Shown here: in pieces, positions 4,849 to 13,470 of the stretch
Numbering within the stretch: the stretch's first letter is position 1
Layout of the letters: the number at the start of each line of letters is the position of its first letter
The notes under the pieces: generated by a model
The model's input: the letters and a program-made list of their open reading frames with translations, nothing else
Databases searched by the model: none
What the model was told of the DNA's origin: nothing
Translations under genes and position numbers: made by a program
NCBI RefSeq assembly: GCF_943192935.1
Contig: NZ_CALPCI010000002.1
Span: 1-64,000 of the forward strand
Direction: 5' to 3'
Origin: Limosilactobacillus caecicola
GTDB lineage: Bacteria > Bacillota > Bacilli > Lactobacillales > Lactobacillaceae
Length of the DNA: 64,000 nt

Positions 4849-5484
4849 ATGATGGATAAAAAATTAGATCCGCGAGTCGTTAAAACACGTATCAATTTGA
4901 GAAAAGCATTAGTTTATCTAATGCAAAATGAAAAGATTGACAATATCAGTGTTCAAAAGATCACTGAGACCGCTCATATTACCCGGGGAACCTTCTATCT
5001 CCACTACAAGGATAAAAAAGACTTTGTCAAAAAGGCTATGAACGAAATTATTGACGAATTTTTTGATACTGTCATGTATGATTCTACAGATTTGGTTGAA
5101 GGCAAGACGATTCGTGTCATGTCATTAAACAAGGCATTTGAATATATTGAAGAAAATTCAGATATTTTCATGATCTTACTTGACCGGTCACAAAATAATA
5201 ATTTCTACCGGCAACTTTATAATCGTTTAACTTCAGAAATGGAACAATTCGTCAAAACGATGGGTGACGACTTAGATGATCTTGAAGTACCGATGAAAAT
5301 ACAAGTTGCCTTTACGGCGTCTGCAATGTTGGGCCTGATTGCTCAATGGTTAAATAATGGGTTGATTTACACCGCCAAATACATGACAAAGACTGTTTCA
5401 CGGATTATCAATCGGTTTGAAGCTACCGGAATGTTATTACCAGCATTCTTTGACGATGAATTAAAGAGTGGAATTAACATTTAA
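4849..5484 (+). CDS. TetR/AcrR family transcriptional regulator
   Basis: A 211-residue one-component repressor. The N-terminal helix-turn-helix covers about residues 12-60, with the typical ISVQKITETAHITRGTFYLHYKDKKDF signature. The rest is an all-helical ligand-binding domain with the TetR_C-like 'LMILLDRSQNN...FYRQLYNRL' character. GGAGG lies ten bases before ATG 4849; ATG 4852 is an alternative. It has its own promoter with an overlapping palindrome (4793-4806). No target gene lies beside it: upstream is non-coding and downstream is the rplU operon, so its regulon is unknown. Confidence 0.88.
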   Translation: MMDKKLDPRVVKTRINLRKALVYLMQNEKIDNISVQKITETAHITRGTFYLHYKDKKDFVKKAMNEIIDEFFDTVMYDSTDLVEGKTIRVMSLNKAFEYIEENSDIFMILLDRSQNNNFYRQLYNRLTSEMEQFVKTMGDDLDDLEVPMKIQVAFTASAMLGLIAQWLNNGLIYTAKYMTKTVSRIINRFEATGMLLPAFFDDELKSGINI

Positions 5485-5497
5485 TTAGGCCTAGCTA

Positions 5498-5526
5498 TTG
5501 ACGTGTCAATTAATAATTGGTAATAT
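5498..5526 (+). promoter_or_regulatory. Promoter of the rplU-prp-rpmA operon
   Basis: TTGACG (5498-5503), 17-bp spacer, TAATAT (5521-5526). Confidence 0.7.
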
Positions 5527-5532
5527 ACATAC

Positions 5533-5629
5533 GTTGTATTTGTGAACCAACAACTACAACCGCACGATCACGAGTACAAAGCATTTGCTGCTCGTGTCGG
5601 CGAGTCTGAGATTCAAGGAGGTGCACAAG
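5533..5629 (+). ncRNA. Ribosomal protein L21 leader RNA
   Basis: The untranslated leader before rplU contains a long hairpin with CACGAG (about 5569-5574) pairing with CTCGTG (5591-5596) and flanking CGA/TCG, ending just before AAGGAGGTG. Position and shape match the L21 leader of Firmicutes, which is thought to let L21 control its own operon. Family membership is inferred from position and structure. Confidence 0.65.
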
Positions 5630-5938
5630 ATGTACGCAATTATTGTTACTGGTGGCAAGCAATACAAGGTAGAAGAAGGTCAATCTATCTTTGTTGAAAA
5701 GCTTGATGTTAAGGCTGGCGACAAGGTAACCTTTGATAAGGTTGTCTTCGTTGGTGGCGGTGATACCAAGATTGGGACTCCATTTGTTGATGGTGCTTCA
5801 GTTGAAGGTACTGTTGACAAGCAAGGTAAGGAAAAGAAGGTTGTTACCTTCAAGTACAAGCCTAAGAAGCACACCCACACTAAGCAAGGTCATCGTCAAC
5901 CATACACTAAGGTTACGATTAACACGATTAACGCTTAA
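5630..5938 (+). CDS. rplU: 50S ribosomal protein L21
   Basis: A 102-residue protein of normal L21 length. The start is ATG 5630 ([18 protein letters not shown]), with AAGGAGGTG just upstream; longer in-frame starts run into the leader RNA. The C-terminal [19 protein letters not shown] block is the L21 signature that binds 23S rRNA domain VI. It opens the conserved rplU-prp-rpmA operon, driven by the promoter at 5498-5526, with a leader that probably mediates autoregulation. Confidence 0.97.
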   Translation: MYAIIVTGGKQYKVEEGQSIFVEKLDVKAGDKVTFDKVVFVGGGDTKIGTPFVDGASVEGTVDKQGKEKKVVTFKYKPKKHTHTKQGHRQPYTKVTINTINA

Positions 5939-5950
5939 TGAGGTTCGCCT

Positions 5951-6277
5951 ATGATTCGTGTTTCTTTTAACATCACAACGGATCACAAGATTGCTTCATT
6001 TAAAATGACTGGGCATGCCGATTCTGGCGAATATGGTCAAGACATTGTATGTGCTGCAGTTTCTGTCCTTGCAATTTCGACCGTCAATGGTTTAGAAAGA
6101 GTTGTTCACTCCAAACCAGCGATTAAGAAAAATGAGGACGAAGGTGGCTATCTAGAAGTTACCCACTTGGATTTGAGACATGATTCTCAAATTCTTCTTG
6201 AAACGTTTTTGAATGGTCTGTTGGACATTCAAGATCGTTATCACGAATACATTCGTGTTAAAATGTATGAAATATAG
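5951..6277 (+). CDS. prp: Ribosomal-processing cysteine protease Prp
   Basis: A 108-residue protease of the Prp (YsxB) family. Catalytic His22 (MTGHADSG) and Cys34 (DIVCAAVS) are both present. In Firmicutes Prp removes the N-terminal extension of ribosomal protein L27. That substrate is the next gene (rpmA), which indeed carries the extension and cleavage site. The gene sits 12 bases after rplU in a three-gene operon. The fit of enzyme and substrate makes the call strong. Confidence 0.95.
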   Translation: MIRVSFNITTDHKIASFKMTGHADSGEYGQDIVCAAVSVLAISTVNGLERVVHSKPAIKKNEDEGGYLEVTHLDLRHDSQILLETFLNGLLDIQDRYHEYIRVKMYEI

Positions 6278-6299
6278 TTCATTCTGGAGGTGAACAACT

Positions 6300-6581
6300 A
6301 TGATTATGGATCTTCAATTCTTCTCCCACCACAAGGGGGGCGGTTCTACTGCCAACGGTCGTAACTCAGCTGGTCGTCGTCTTGGTACCAAGGCTGCGGA
6401 CGGTTCAGTAGTTACAGCTGGTTCAATCATTTACCGTCAACGTGGTACTCACATCAACCCTGGTGAAAACGTTGGCCGTGGTGGTGATGATACCTTATTT
6501 GCTAAGATTGATGGTGTTGTTAAGTTTGAACGCATGGGTCGTAGCAAGCGGAAGGTTTCTGTATACCCTGCTGAAGCCTAA
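6300..6581 (+). CDS. rpmA: 50S ribosomal protein L27 with Prp-cleaved N-terminus
   Basis: A 93-residue L27. It begins MIMDLQFF followed by [21 protein letters not shown]. The hydrophobic extension ending in FF is the Prp recognition site, with cleavage after F8 leaving the SHHKGGGS end that reaches the peptidyl-transferase centre. The ribosome site GGAGGTGAAC precedes ATG 6300. Last gene of the rplU operon; terminator at 6589-6623. Confidence 0.97.
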   Translation: MIMDLQFFSHHKGGGSTANGRNSAGRRLGTKAADGSVVTAGSIIYRQRGTHINPGENVGRGGDDTLFAKIDGVVKFERMGRSKRKVSVYPAEA

Positions 6582-6588
6582 GGCAATA

Positions 6589-6623
6589 AAAAAGCTTTCG
6601 TGTTGAACGAAAGCTTTTTTTAT
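6589..6623 (+). terminator. Terminator of the rplU-rpmA operon
   Basis: Stem AAAGCTTTCGT / ACGAAAGCTTT with a GTTGA loop and a run of Ts. Confidence 0.9.
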
Positions 6624-6645
6624 TTCTACGGAATGGAGGAGACAA

Positions 6646-7722
6646 ATGGCAAGTCGAATTGAAAGGTTACGCCGACGCTTTAAGGATATGTATATCGATG
6701 CTTTCTTGGTTACTAATGGCGATAATATTAAATACCTGACTGGGTTTTCGTTACCAACTGGTGATGGACTATTATTAGTGACCGAGCAGCAGTCAGTGTT
6801 GATCACTGACCAACGTTACCAACTGGCACTTGAAGAACTTGACTCAAACGAAGTTGTTGGTTTGCTAACCGGTGATTATTACCAGTCTCTCAATGAGCTT
6901 TGTCAAGGCCTACAAGTTACCGTGATGGGTTTTGAAGATACTTTAACTTATCATGATTATGACCTTTTGGATGAGATCATGGTTGCCGATCTGGTTCCCT
7001 TTGAAAACGTCATTGGAGGAATGCGGGCGGTGAAGGACCAACAGGAAATTGCTGCCTTAGAACGATCGGCAACACTGATGAGTAAGGGATATCAGTATGT
7101 GTTGGAAAATGTCCATGTCGGGATGACAGAACGGACAGTTGCCAATCAGTTGGATTTTTGGATGAAAGAGCATGGTGCTAGTGGTGGCTCGTTTTCAACA
7201 ATTGTCGCTAGTGGGGTGAACGCTGCTAAGCCGCACGCGACCGCATCAGACAAGGTGATCGCCGATGGTGATATCGTTATCTTAGACTTCGGTTATTTTG
7301 TGAATGGCTATACTGCTGATATGACGAGAACCTTTGCGATGGGCTCGATTGATCCGGAACTACGGGATGTCTATCAAATTGTGAATAATGCACGGCAGGC
7401 TGTGATTGAGCATGCCAAAGCAGGAATAAATGGGGCAACCCTAGATCAGGTGGGGCGCTCGCTAATCGAAGAAGCTGGCTACGATGATGAATTTAATCAT
7501 GGTATGGGTCATGGAATTGGCTTAGCGGTTCATGAACTACCTGCGACGTATGGACCAGCAACGAAAAATGTTCATTTGCAGGCTAACCAAGTCATTACTG
7601 TGGAACCGGGAATTTATATTCCGGAACTTGGCGGGGTGCGTATTGAAGATGATGTGGTCGTGACCCACGGTGAGCCGCAAGTGATTACTATCGCTTCCAC
7701 TGATTTGCAGATCATTGATTAA
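6646..7722 (+). CDS. pepP: Xaa-Pro peptidase (M24 family)
   Basis: A 358-residue cytosolic metallopeptidase that removes an N-terminal residue before proline. An N-terminal creatinase-like domain (1-130) is followed by the pita-bread catalytic domain. All five metal ligands are visible: D214 (ILDFG), D225 (TADMTRTF), H289 (GHGIG), E320 (VEPG) and E334 (VRIEDD). GGAGGAG precedes ATG 6646. In many relatives efp follows this gene; here the next gene is an asp23 homologue, after 87 bases. Confidence 0.93.
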   Translation: MASRIERLRRRFKDMYIDAFLVTNGDNIKYLTGFSLPTGDGLLLVTEQQSVLITDQRYQLALEELDSNEVVGLLTGDYYQSLNELCQGLQVTVMGFEDTLTYHDYDLLDEIMVADLVPFENVIGGMRAVKDQQEIAALERSATLMSKGYQYVLENVHVGMTERTVANQLDFWMKEHGASGGSFSTIVASGVNAAKPHATASDKVIADGDIVILDFGYFVNGYTADMTRTFAMGSIDPELRDVYQIVNNARQAVIEHAKAGINGATLDQVGRSLIEEAGYDDEFNHGMGHGIGLAVHELPATYGPATKNVHLQANQVITVEPGIYIPELGGVRIEDDVVVTHGEPQVITIASTDLQIID

Positions 7723-7809
7723 GGGATGGTGGGTTGTTGCAATTCCCATCAATTTAGTGCAAAATAGATACGATAAAGTGATTTAAGTAAATTAATTGGA
7801 GGTCGAACG

Positions 7810-8250
7810 ATGGCTGAAGAATCAAAAATCGTTTTAAGTAGTGAAGACCAATCGTTAGGAACCATTCAAATTTCACCACGGGTTCTGGAATTTATTGCCG
7901 GAATTGCTGCTAGTCAAGTTGATGGGGTTGCTAAAATGTACGGTTCATTAGCAACTAACGTTGGTGAATTATTAGGTCGTTCAGACCACCGGCGTGGTGT
8001 TAAATTGACACGTGATGATGACAATCAATTGACGATTGATGTTGCAGTTTATCTAGAATATGGGGTGGCTGTTCCCCAAGTAGCCGCCAAAATCCAACAA
8101 ACAGTTAAGCAACGGATTGCTTCGATGACTGATTTGAAAGTTTCGATCGTTAATGTGCACGTGCAAGGGATCAATACGGAAAAGCCCGAAAGTGGCATTG
8201 ACCCAAACGATATTTTTGGTACCCAAAGTCAAGATGAAGATGGTGAATAA
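7810..8250 (+). CDS. Asp23/Gls24 family envelope stress protein
   Basis: A 146-residue Asp23-family protein. The domain spans about residues 18-125 (GTIQISPRVLEFIAGIAASQVDGVAKM ... conserved positions near the start, VAVYLEYGVAVPQVAAKIQQ, and VNVHVQGI at the end), with acidic tails. Proteins of this family attach to the membrane or act in envelope stress; the exact role of this one (YqhY-like, beside nusB) is not settled. The ribosome site TTGGAGG precedes ATG 7810. It is followed by nusB after 2 bases, a conserved pairing. A paralogue is at 28058. Confidence 0.9.
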   Translation: MAEESKIVLSSEDQSLGTIQISPRVLEFIAGIAASQVDGVAKMYGSLATNVGELLGRSDHRRGVKLTRDDDNQLTIDVAVYLEYGVAVPQVAAKIQQTVKQRIASMTDLKVSIVNVHVQGINTEKPESGIDPNDIFGTQSQDEDGE

Positions 8251-8252
8251 TC

Positions 8253-8672
8253 GTGAGTTTTAGTCGACACACAATTCGGATTGCTGCTTTTCAAACGTTA
8301 TTTGCCTTGCAAAATAATCCAGATGAAACGAAGGATGAATTGTACGCCCAAGTTTTAGATTTGAAGTCGCACGAGGAAGCTCCAGCATACCTTAAACAAC
8401 TGGTAGAAGGGGTGGAGAGCCACCAAACTGAGCTTGATGATGTGATTAGTACATACCTGACTGATGGTTGGACGATCCAACGAATTGCCCGGGCTGATCT
8501 GGTCATTTTACGGATTGCTCTGTATGAACTCCAAAACGAAACTGATTTGCCAGCGGCGGTGGTAATTAATGAAGCGTTAGAACTCGCCAAAACATTTAGT
8601 GATGATAAGTCGCGTAAATTTATCAATGGTGTGTTAGGGCATTACGAACAAGAGCATGCTGCAAAGGCATAG
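8253..8672 (+). CDS. nusB: Transcription antitermination factor NusB
   Basis: A 139-residue all-helical NusB. The GTG start at 8253 lies 2 bases after the previous stop, so translation is coupled. The body matches NusB: RHTIRIAAFQTLFAL at the N-terminus, RIARADLVILRIALYEL, and VVINEALELAKTFSDDKSRKFINGVLG at the C-terminus. It binds boxA RNA with NusE (S10) during rRNA transcription. A strong terminator separates it from folD. Confidence 0.96.
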   Translation: MSFSRHTIRIAAFQTLFALQNNPDETKDELYAQVLDLKSHEEAPAYLKQLVEGVESHQTELDDVISTYLTDGWTIQRIARADLVILRIALYELQNETDLPAAVVINEALELAKTFSDDKSRKFINGVLGHYEQEHAAKA

Positions 8673-8696
8673 ATAATATTAGATACGAACAAGGTC

Positions 8697-8732
8697 AGAG
8701 GTTGGGAATCTTTTTCTCCCAACCTCTTTTTT
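8697..8732 (+). terminator. Terminator after nusB
   Basis: Ten-base-pair perfect stem GAGGTTGGGA / TCCCAACCTC with TTTTTT after it. Confidence 0.92.
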
Positions 8733-8751
8733 GGAACTGGAGTGATTAGCG

Positions 8752-9609
8752 ATGGCGAAAATAATTGATGGGAAAGCACTGGCTGCCCAATTAAATGAGC
8801 AAACTGCATTGCGAGTAGAAAAACTAAAAACGCAATCCGGTCTGGTCCCTGGTTTGGCAGTAATTATCGTGGGTGATGATCCGGCAAGCGTGATTTATAC
8901 CCGGAATAAGGCCAAAAAAGCAACTAAGTTAGGCTTTAAGTCAGTGCTCAGAAAGTTACCAGCAACGACTAGCGAACAGGAATTATTAACTGAAATTCAA
9001 CAACTGAACCACGATCCAAGCATTCATGGAATTCTGGTTCAAGAACCCCTTCCTGATCACATTCACCAAGAAAAAGTCATTGAGGCGATTGCCCCGGAAA
9101 AAGATGTGGACGGCTTTCACCCGGTGAACGTGGGAAAACTGTATACAAATGCTAATGAACATTATCCGGTGGCGTGCACGCCGCGGGGGATTATTACGAT
9201 GTTAGACCACCTTCAAGCTCCACTGGAAGGGGCCAATGTTGTCATTGTGGGGCGTAGTCGCCTGGTGGGTAAACCACTGCAGGCCCTGTTGATGAACCGA
9301 AATGCGACGGTTACGGTGCTGCACCACCATAGTCGGGATGAGAAATACTATTTAAAGCATGCTGACATCATCGTGGTGGCAGTTGGGCAACCAAACTTTC
9401 TATCTGCTGACGACGTCAAACCTGGAGCAATTGTGATTGACGTTGGTATTAACCGGACTGCCGATGGGCACCTGGTTGGGGATGTTGAATTTGCGGGTGT
9501 CAGTCAGGTTGCCAGTGCAATTACCCCAGTTCCTGGTGGTGTGGGGCCGATGACGATTGCTACTTTGATGCAGCAAACCGTTGACCTTGCTGAATGGAGT
9601 AACGACTAA
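8752..9609 (+). CDS. folD: Bifunctional methylene-THF dehydrogenase / methenyl-THF cyclohydrolase FolD
   Basis: A 285-residue cytosolic enzyme that interconverts 5,10-methylene-, 5,10-methenyl- and 10-formyl-tetrahydrofolate. Visible signatures are the active-site region [15 protein letters not shown] with its Lys, the GILVQEPLP and EKDVDGFHP blocks, and the NADP-binding [14 protein letters not shown]. The end [15 protein letters not shown] is the second family signature. First gene of the folD-xseA-xseB-ispA-tlyA-argR-recN cluster; its stop overlaps xseA by one base (TAATG). Confidence 0.97.
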   Translation: MAKIIDGKALAAQLNEQTALRVEKLKTQSGLVPGLAVIIVGDDPASVIYTRNKAKKATKLGFKSVLRKLPATTSEQELLTEIQQLNHDPSIHGILVQEPLPDHIHQEKVIEAIAPEKDVDGFHPVNVGKLYTNANEHYPVACTPRGIITMLDHLQAPLEGANVVIVGRSRLVGKPLQALLMNRNATVTVLHHHSRDEKYYLKHADIIVVAVGQPNFLSADDVKPGAIVIDVGINRTADGHLVGDVEFAGVSQVASAITPVPGGVGPMTIATLMQQTVDLAEWSND

Positions 9610-10985
9610 TGATTGAGCAACCACAAGCAATTACTGTTAACCAATTAACTAAATATATTCGACGAAAATTTCAGGCGGATCCTTACATTTATCAAAATGA
9701 TTTTTGGGTGACGGGAGAGTTAACGAATTATCGGCTAAGCAGTCGGCACCAGTACTTTGCACTGAAAGATGATAATGAAGAACTGGCCCCAAATGAACGT
9801 TATCAAATTAGCGCGGTGATGTTCGCCAGTGATTTTGCAAAGGTCAAATTTGATTTAGAAAATGGAATGAAGGTGTTTGTCCGCGGTCACGTCGATGTCT
9901 ATCCGAATCGTGGTTCATATCAGTTTTACGTCAAACAATTAGAAGTCCAAGGTCAAGGGGCGCTGCAGATTGCTTTTCAGCAAATGTATGAAAAACTGAA
10001 AAAAGAGGGGTTGTTTGATCAACCCAAGAAGCCAATTCGGCCGTTTCCACGACGGGTGGCAATTGTGACGAGTAATGACGCTGCGGTTAAACACGACATT
10101 ATTACAACTTTTCGGCGCCGTAACCCGTTGATTCAACTAGTTTTCTTCCCAACGAAGGTTCAAGGTGATGACGCCGCACCCATGATTGCTCGCCAAATAC
10201 AACGGGTCAGTGAAGATCCGGATTATGATACGCTCATCGTTGCGCGGGGTGGTGGTTCACGAGGAGACCTCTGGGCTTTTAATTCCGAAGAAGTTGGACG
10301 AGCAATTGCTGCGTGTCCCATTCCCGTTATTTCGTCAGTTGGTCACGAAGTCGATACCACGATTGCAGATTTGGTTGCTGATGATCGGGAAGCAACACCG
10401 ACCAGTGCTGCTGTCAAGGCATCGGCATGGTTGTTAACGGATGTCCAAGCTTCAATTGCTGACAGCCGCCAACAACTTTACCACCTCACCAAGACGATAA
10501 TTGAGCGTTATCAAGAACGTCTGCGCGGCCTACGAGAAAGCTATATTTTTCAGGATCCCACCCGGATTACTAACCAGGCCACGCTCCGGATGGACGAATT
10601 GTGCCAGCAACTTGGTGACACCATGGAGCGTCAGCAACAGCAACGCCATCAACAAATTCAGTTATTAAAAACCCAATTAGCCGGGCAATCACCCGCCAAT
10701 CGGTTGAGCAGCGATCGGCAACGGTTGCGGTCATTAAAGGAATTATTAATTGATCGAAGCCAACGGCGTACGCGTCAGGCAAGGTTAGAATTGCAAAGCA
10801 TTGTGAGCCAACTGCAAGCCTTGGACCCTGGAAAAATTTTGGCGCGGGGCTACAGTTACGTTACTGCAGAAGCCCAAGTGGTCAAGAGCGTCCACGATGT
10901 CACAAATAATCAGCACGTCCAAATTCATTTAGCGGATGGCACTTTAGAAGCAGAAATTAAGCAAATTAATCAGCAGGAGGAATAA
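9609..10985 (+). CDS. xseA: Exodeoxyribonuclease VII large subunit
   Basis: A 458-residue subunit. The N-terminal OB-fold (about 10-110: VNQLTKYIRRKF, FWVTGELTN, VRGHVDVYPNRGSYQFYV) binds single-stranded DNA. It is followed by the nuclease core (VAIVTSNDAAVKHDI, ARGGGSRGDLWAFN, SSVGHEVDTTIADLVADDREATPTSAA in pieces) and a long coiled-coil region (about 285-400) that binds the small subunit. With XseB it degrades single-stranded DNA. Overlaps folD by one base; xseB starts 1 base after its stop. Confidence 0.97.
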   Translation: MIEQPQAITVNQLTKYIRRKFQADPYIYQNDFWVTGELTNYRLSSRHQYFALKDDNEELAPNERYQISAVMFASDFAKVKFDLENGMKVFVRGHVDVYPNRGSYQFYVKQLEVQGQGALQIAFQQMYEKLKKEGLFDQPKKPIRPFPRRVAIVTSNDAAVKHDIITTFRRRNPLIQLVFFPTKVQGDDAAPMIARQIQRVSEDPDYDTLIVARGGGSRGDLWAFNSEEVGRAIAACPIPVISSVGHEVDTTIADLVADDREATPTSAAVKASAWLLTDVQASIADSRQQLYHLTKTIIERYQERLRGLRESYIFQDPTRITNQATLRMDELCQQLGDTMERQQQQRHQQIQLLKTQLAGQSPANRLSSDRQRLRSLKELLIDRSQRRTRQARLELQSIVSQLQALDPGKILARGYSYVTAEAQVVKSVHDVTNNQHVQIHLADGTLEAEIKQINQQEE

Positions 10986-10986
10986 A

Positions 10987-11286
10987 ATGGCAACCACAAG
11001 AAAAAAAGTCACCTTCGAAGAACAAATGGCGAATTTACAGGAGATTGTTAATCAACTTCAACAGGGTAACCTGTCATTGGATGATTCGATCAAACAATTT
11101 AAAGATGGCATGAAGCTCGCCAACAAATTGCAAACGCAGCTGGATAAGGCTGACCAAACGCTTGCCCAACTAATGGGGGATGATGGTCAACTCCAACCGG
11201 CTGAAGAAGCGGGTGAAGACCTCAGTAACAACGGGGTGCAAAACCAGGGTTACCATTCAGAATTTGCCGATAAGGATAAAAAGTAA
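10987..11286 (+). CDS. xseB: Exodeoxyribonuclease VII small subunit
   Basis: A 99-residue helical protein with the XseB core FEEQMANLQEIVNQLQQG followed by LSLDDSIKQFKDGMKLA. The last 35 residues form an extended acidic, Asn/Gly-rich tail (ending FADKDKK), longer than the usual 70-80 residue family length. Several copies wrap XseA to form the active exonuclease. GGAGG is inside the end of xseA. Confidence 0.94.
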   Translation: MATTRKKVTFEEQMANLQEIVNQLQQGNLSLDDSIKQFKDGMKLANKLQTQLDKADQTLAQLMGDDGQLQPAEEAGEDLSNNGVQNQGYHSEFADKDKK

Positions 11287-11295
11287 GGGGTCAAG

Positions 11296-12159
11296 ATGAT
11301 TAAAGACTATCAAAAGCAGGTTAATGATTATTTACGCGACCATATTGCTGCGGAATGTGGGGAGCATACCCTTGAAGAAGCGACCAGCTATTCGCTCTTA
11401 GCTGGCGGAAAACGGTTACGCCCGGCTTTGACACTGGCGGTTGCCGACCATTTTGGTCAGAAAATTAATCAGGACGTCCTGCGGGTAGCGTGTGCAGTCG
11501 AATTGCTTCATACGTATTCATTGATTCATGATGACCTTCCCGCAATGGATAATGATGATTTGCGACGGGGGTTACCGACCAATCATCGTCGCTTTGGCGC
11601 TGGGATGGCTACCTTGGCTGGCGATGGGTTGTTAACCTTGGCCTTTCAATGGTTGAGCGATAATAATTTACCAACTGCAAGTCGGTTAGCTCTCGTTTGT
11701 GAACTATCAACAGCGGCTGGGCCGAATGGGATGGTTGCTGGACAGGCGATGGATATCATGGGCGAAGGGCAAACATTAACGCTCGGCCAGCTAAAAGTTT
11801 TACACGAAAAGAAAACTGGGGCTCTACTTCGCTATAGTGTTCTCGCTGGTGGGGTGATTGCCCAGCGAAGTTCTGAAGTTAACCAGTTATTAGCGCGATT
11901 CGGGGAATTATATGGACTGGCGTTCCAAATCTATGATGACCTAATGGATGTTGTCGGGACTCAGGAAGAAATGGGGAAGGCTGTTCATAAAGATGATGGT
12001 GAGAATAAAAATACGTATCCGGGGTTGTTAGGAATAGCTGAGGCCAAACACCAGTTGGCCCTTGCTTTACAAGGGGCACGGGAAGTGCAAGAGCAGCTTC
12101 ACCAACAAACTGGGAATGACTTTACGTACTTAGACGAATTTTTAGCATATTTTAAATAG
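11296..12159 (+). CDS. ispA: Polyprenyl (farnesyl-type) diphosphate synthase
   Basis: A 287-residue trans-prenyltransferase. The two aspartate-rich motifs are visible: IHDDLPAMDNDD (first) and YDDLMD (second), with GGKRLRP upstream for diphosphate binding. It makes the farnesyl-type precursor for undecaprenyl and menaquinone side chains. AAGGGG precedes ATG 11296. In Bacillus dxs sits between ispA and tlyA; here tlyA follows after 9 bases with no dxs, in line with lactobacilli using the mevalonate route. Chain length is not certain from sequence. Confidence 0.92.
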   Translation: MIKDYQKQVNDYLRDHIAAECGEHTLEEATSYSLLAGGKRLRPALTLAVADHFGQKINQDVLRVACAVELLHTYSLIHDDLPAMDNDDLRRGLPTNHRRFGAGMATLAGDGLLTLAFQWLSDNNLPTASRLALVCELSTAAGPNGMVAGQAMDIMGEGQTLTLGQLKVLHEKKTGALLRYSVLAGGVIAQRSSEVNQLLARFGELYGLAFQIYDDLMDVVGTQEEMGKAVHKDDGENKNTYPGLLGIAEAKHQLALALQGAREVQEQLHQQTGNDFTYLDEFLAYFK

Positions 12160-12168
12160 GGGAATTTC

Positions 12169-12984
12169 ATGGAAAAAGAAAGAGTTGACGTATTATTAGT
12201 AAGGCAGGGCTTATTTGACTCTCGTGAGCAGGCCAAACGGGCCGTGATGGCCGGTGAAATTCTTGGCAAAAATAATGAACGCCTGGATAAACCGGGGCAA
12301 AAAATTCCAGTGACTACGACCTTGCACATGAAAGGCAAGAAAATGCCCTACGTCAGTCGTGGTGGCCTCAAGTTGGCAAAGGCGTTAAAGTCTTTTGATT
12401 TATCAGTTAAAGATTTAACGGTCCTTGATATTGGTTCTTCAACGGGTGGCTTTACCGATGTAATGTTACAAAATGGCGCTAAACTCAGTTATGCTCTAGA
12501 CGTGGGAACCAACCAGTTGGTATGGCAGCTGCGTGAAGATCCCCGCGTCGTTGTGATGGAACAGACTAACTTTCGTTATAGTAAGTTAGCTGATTTCACT
12601 GCTGGTCAACCTGAATTTGCGTCGATCGATGTTTCCTTTATCTCATTGAAGTTGATTTTGCCACCGTTGAGTCACATTTTGAAACAGGGCGGCTCAGTGG
12701 TCGCCCTAATCAAGCCACAGTTTGAAGCCGGTAAAGAACACGTTGGTAAACACGGGATCGTTCGGGATCGTGCTGTCCACAAAGCGGTGATTGAAAATGT
12801 TTGCCAATTTGCGGTGGCAAATAATTTCAATGTTGAAGATCTTGATTTTTCACCAATTAAGGGTGGTCAGGGGAATGTTGAGTTTCTTGTCCACCTCGTC
12901 TTAACGGACCACCCCGGTGAAGTCGCAGCAAAAATTAATGTGGATGAAGTGATTGATCAGGCATACGCTGAGTTAAATCACTAA
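12169..12984 (+). CDS. tlyA: TlyA family rRNA (cytidine-2'-O)-methyltransferase
   Basis: A 271-residue protein with an N-terminal S4 RNA-binding domain (about 1-60, ERVDVLLVRQGLFDSREQAK) and an FtsJ-like SAM methyltransferase domain (about 62-245). The SAM site is LDIGSSTGGFTDVMLQNGA, and the catalytic region includes ALIKPQFE. Mycobacterial TlyA methylates 16S and 23S rRNA; the firmicute branch (YqxC) is less studied, so the exact target is inferred. Lies between ispA and argR as in most Firmicutes. Confidence 0.92.
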   Translation: MEKERVDVLLVRQGLFDSREQAKRAVMAGEILGKNNERLDKPGQKIPVTTTLHMKGKKMPYVSRGGLKLAKALKSFDLSVKDLTVLDIGSSTGGFTDVMLQNGAKLSYALDVGTNQLVWQLREDPRVVVMEQTNFRYSKLADFTAGQPEFASIDVSFISLKLILPPLSHILKQGGSVVALIKPQFEAGKEHVGKHGIVRDRAVHKAVIENVCQFAVANNFNVEDLDFSPIKGGQGNVEFLVHLVLTDHPGEVAAKINVDEVIDQAYAELNH

Positions 12985-13007
12985 TGGATTAGAAAGTAGG
13001 AATGGGA

Positions 13008-13457
13008 ATGAAAAAGTCAGAACGTCAGGAGAAAATTCGTGAAATCATTGAAAAAAATGATGTTGAACGGCAAGAAGACTTGGTTCGATTATTGATTGAT
13101 ACAGGAATTCAAGTTACCCAAGCAACGATTTCACGGGATATTAAGGAAATGCAACTGGTGAAGGTGCCGAACGCCTCGGGTGGTTATCGGTACAGTATGC
13201 CAACGCACCGGCAAGAAAATCGGGAACAACAATTAGACAACGCCATTACCAATGATCTGCAATCGTTAAAGCGGTCTGATCGTTTTTTATCGTTAACGAT
13301 GCGTCCCGGGCACGCACCAATGGCGGCCGTACTAATTAAGCGGTTGAACTTTCCGGAAGTCTTTACGGCAATTGGTGACGACACCAGTGTGCTAGTCGTT
13401 TGCCAATCCAATGAGGACGCCGTCCGCTTTGAGCAAATTTTAACTAACTTAGACTAA
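13008..13457 (+). CDS. argR: Arginine repressor ArgR/AhrC
   Basis: A 149-residue repressor. ATG 13008 is preferred over ATG 13002, because AGTAGGA would abut the earlier codon. Residues 1-70 are the winged helix (SERQEKIREIIEKN, VTQATISRDIKEMQLVKV); the C-terminal part (85-149) is the hexamerisation and arginine-binding domain (GHAPMAAVLI, VFTAIGDDTSVLVV). In this locus, beside recN, ArgR homologues often control arginine metabolism or simply belong to the conserved cluster; no arginine genes lie in the window. Confidence 0.93.
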   Translation: MKKSERQEKIREIIEKNDVERQEDLVRLLIDTGIQVTQATISRDIKEMQLVKVPNASGGYRYSMPTHRQENREQQLDNAITNDLQSLKRSDRFLSLTMRPGHAPMAAVLIKRLNFPEVFTAIGDDTSVLVVCQSNEDAVRFEQILTNLD

Positions 13458-13470
13458 CGGAGAGGTTCAT

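Noticed and set aside
13002-13007. Earlier ATG of argR
   Set aside because: The ribosome site AGTAGGA directly touches this codon, leaving no spacing; ATG 13008 is better placed.
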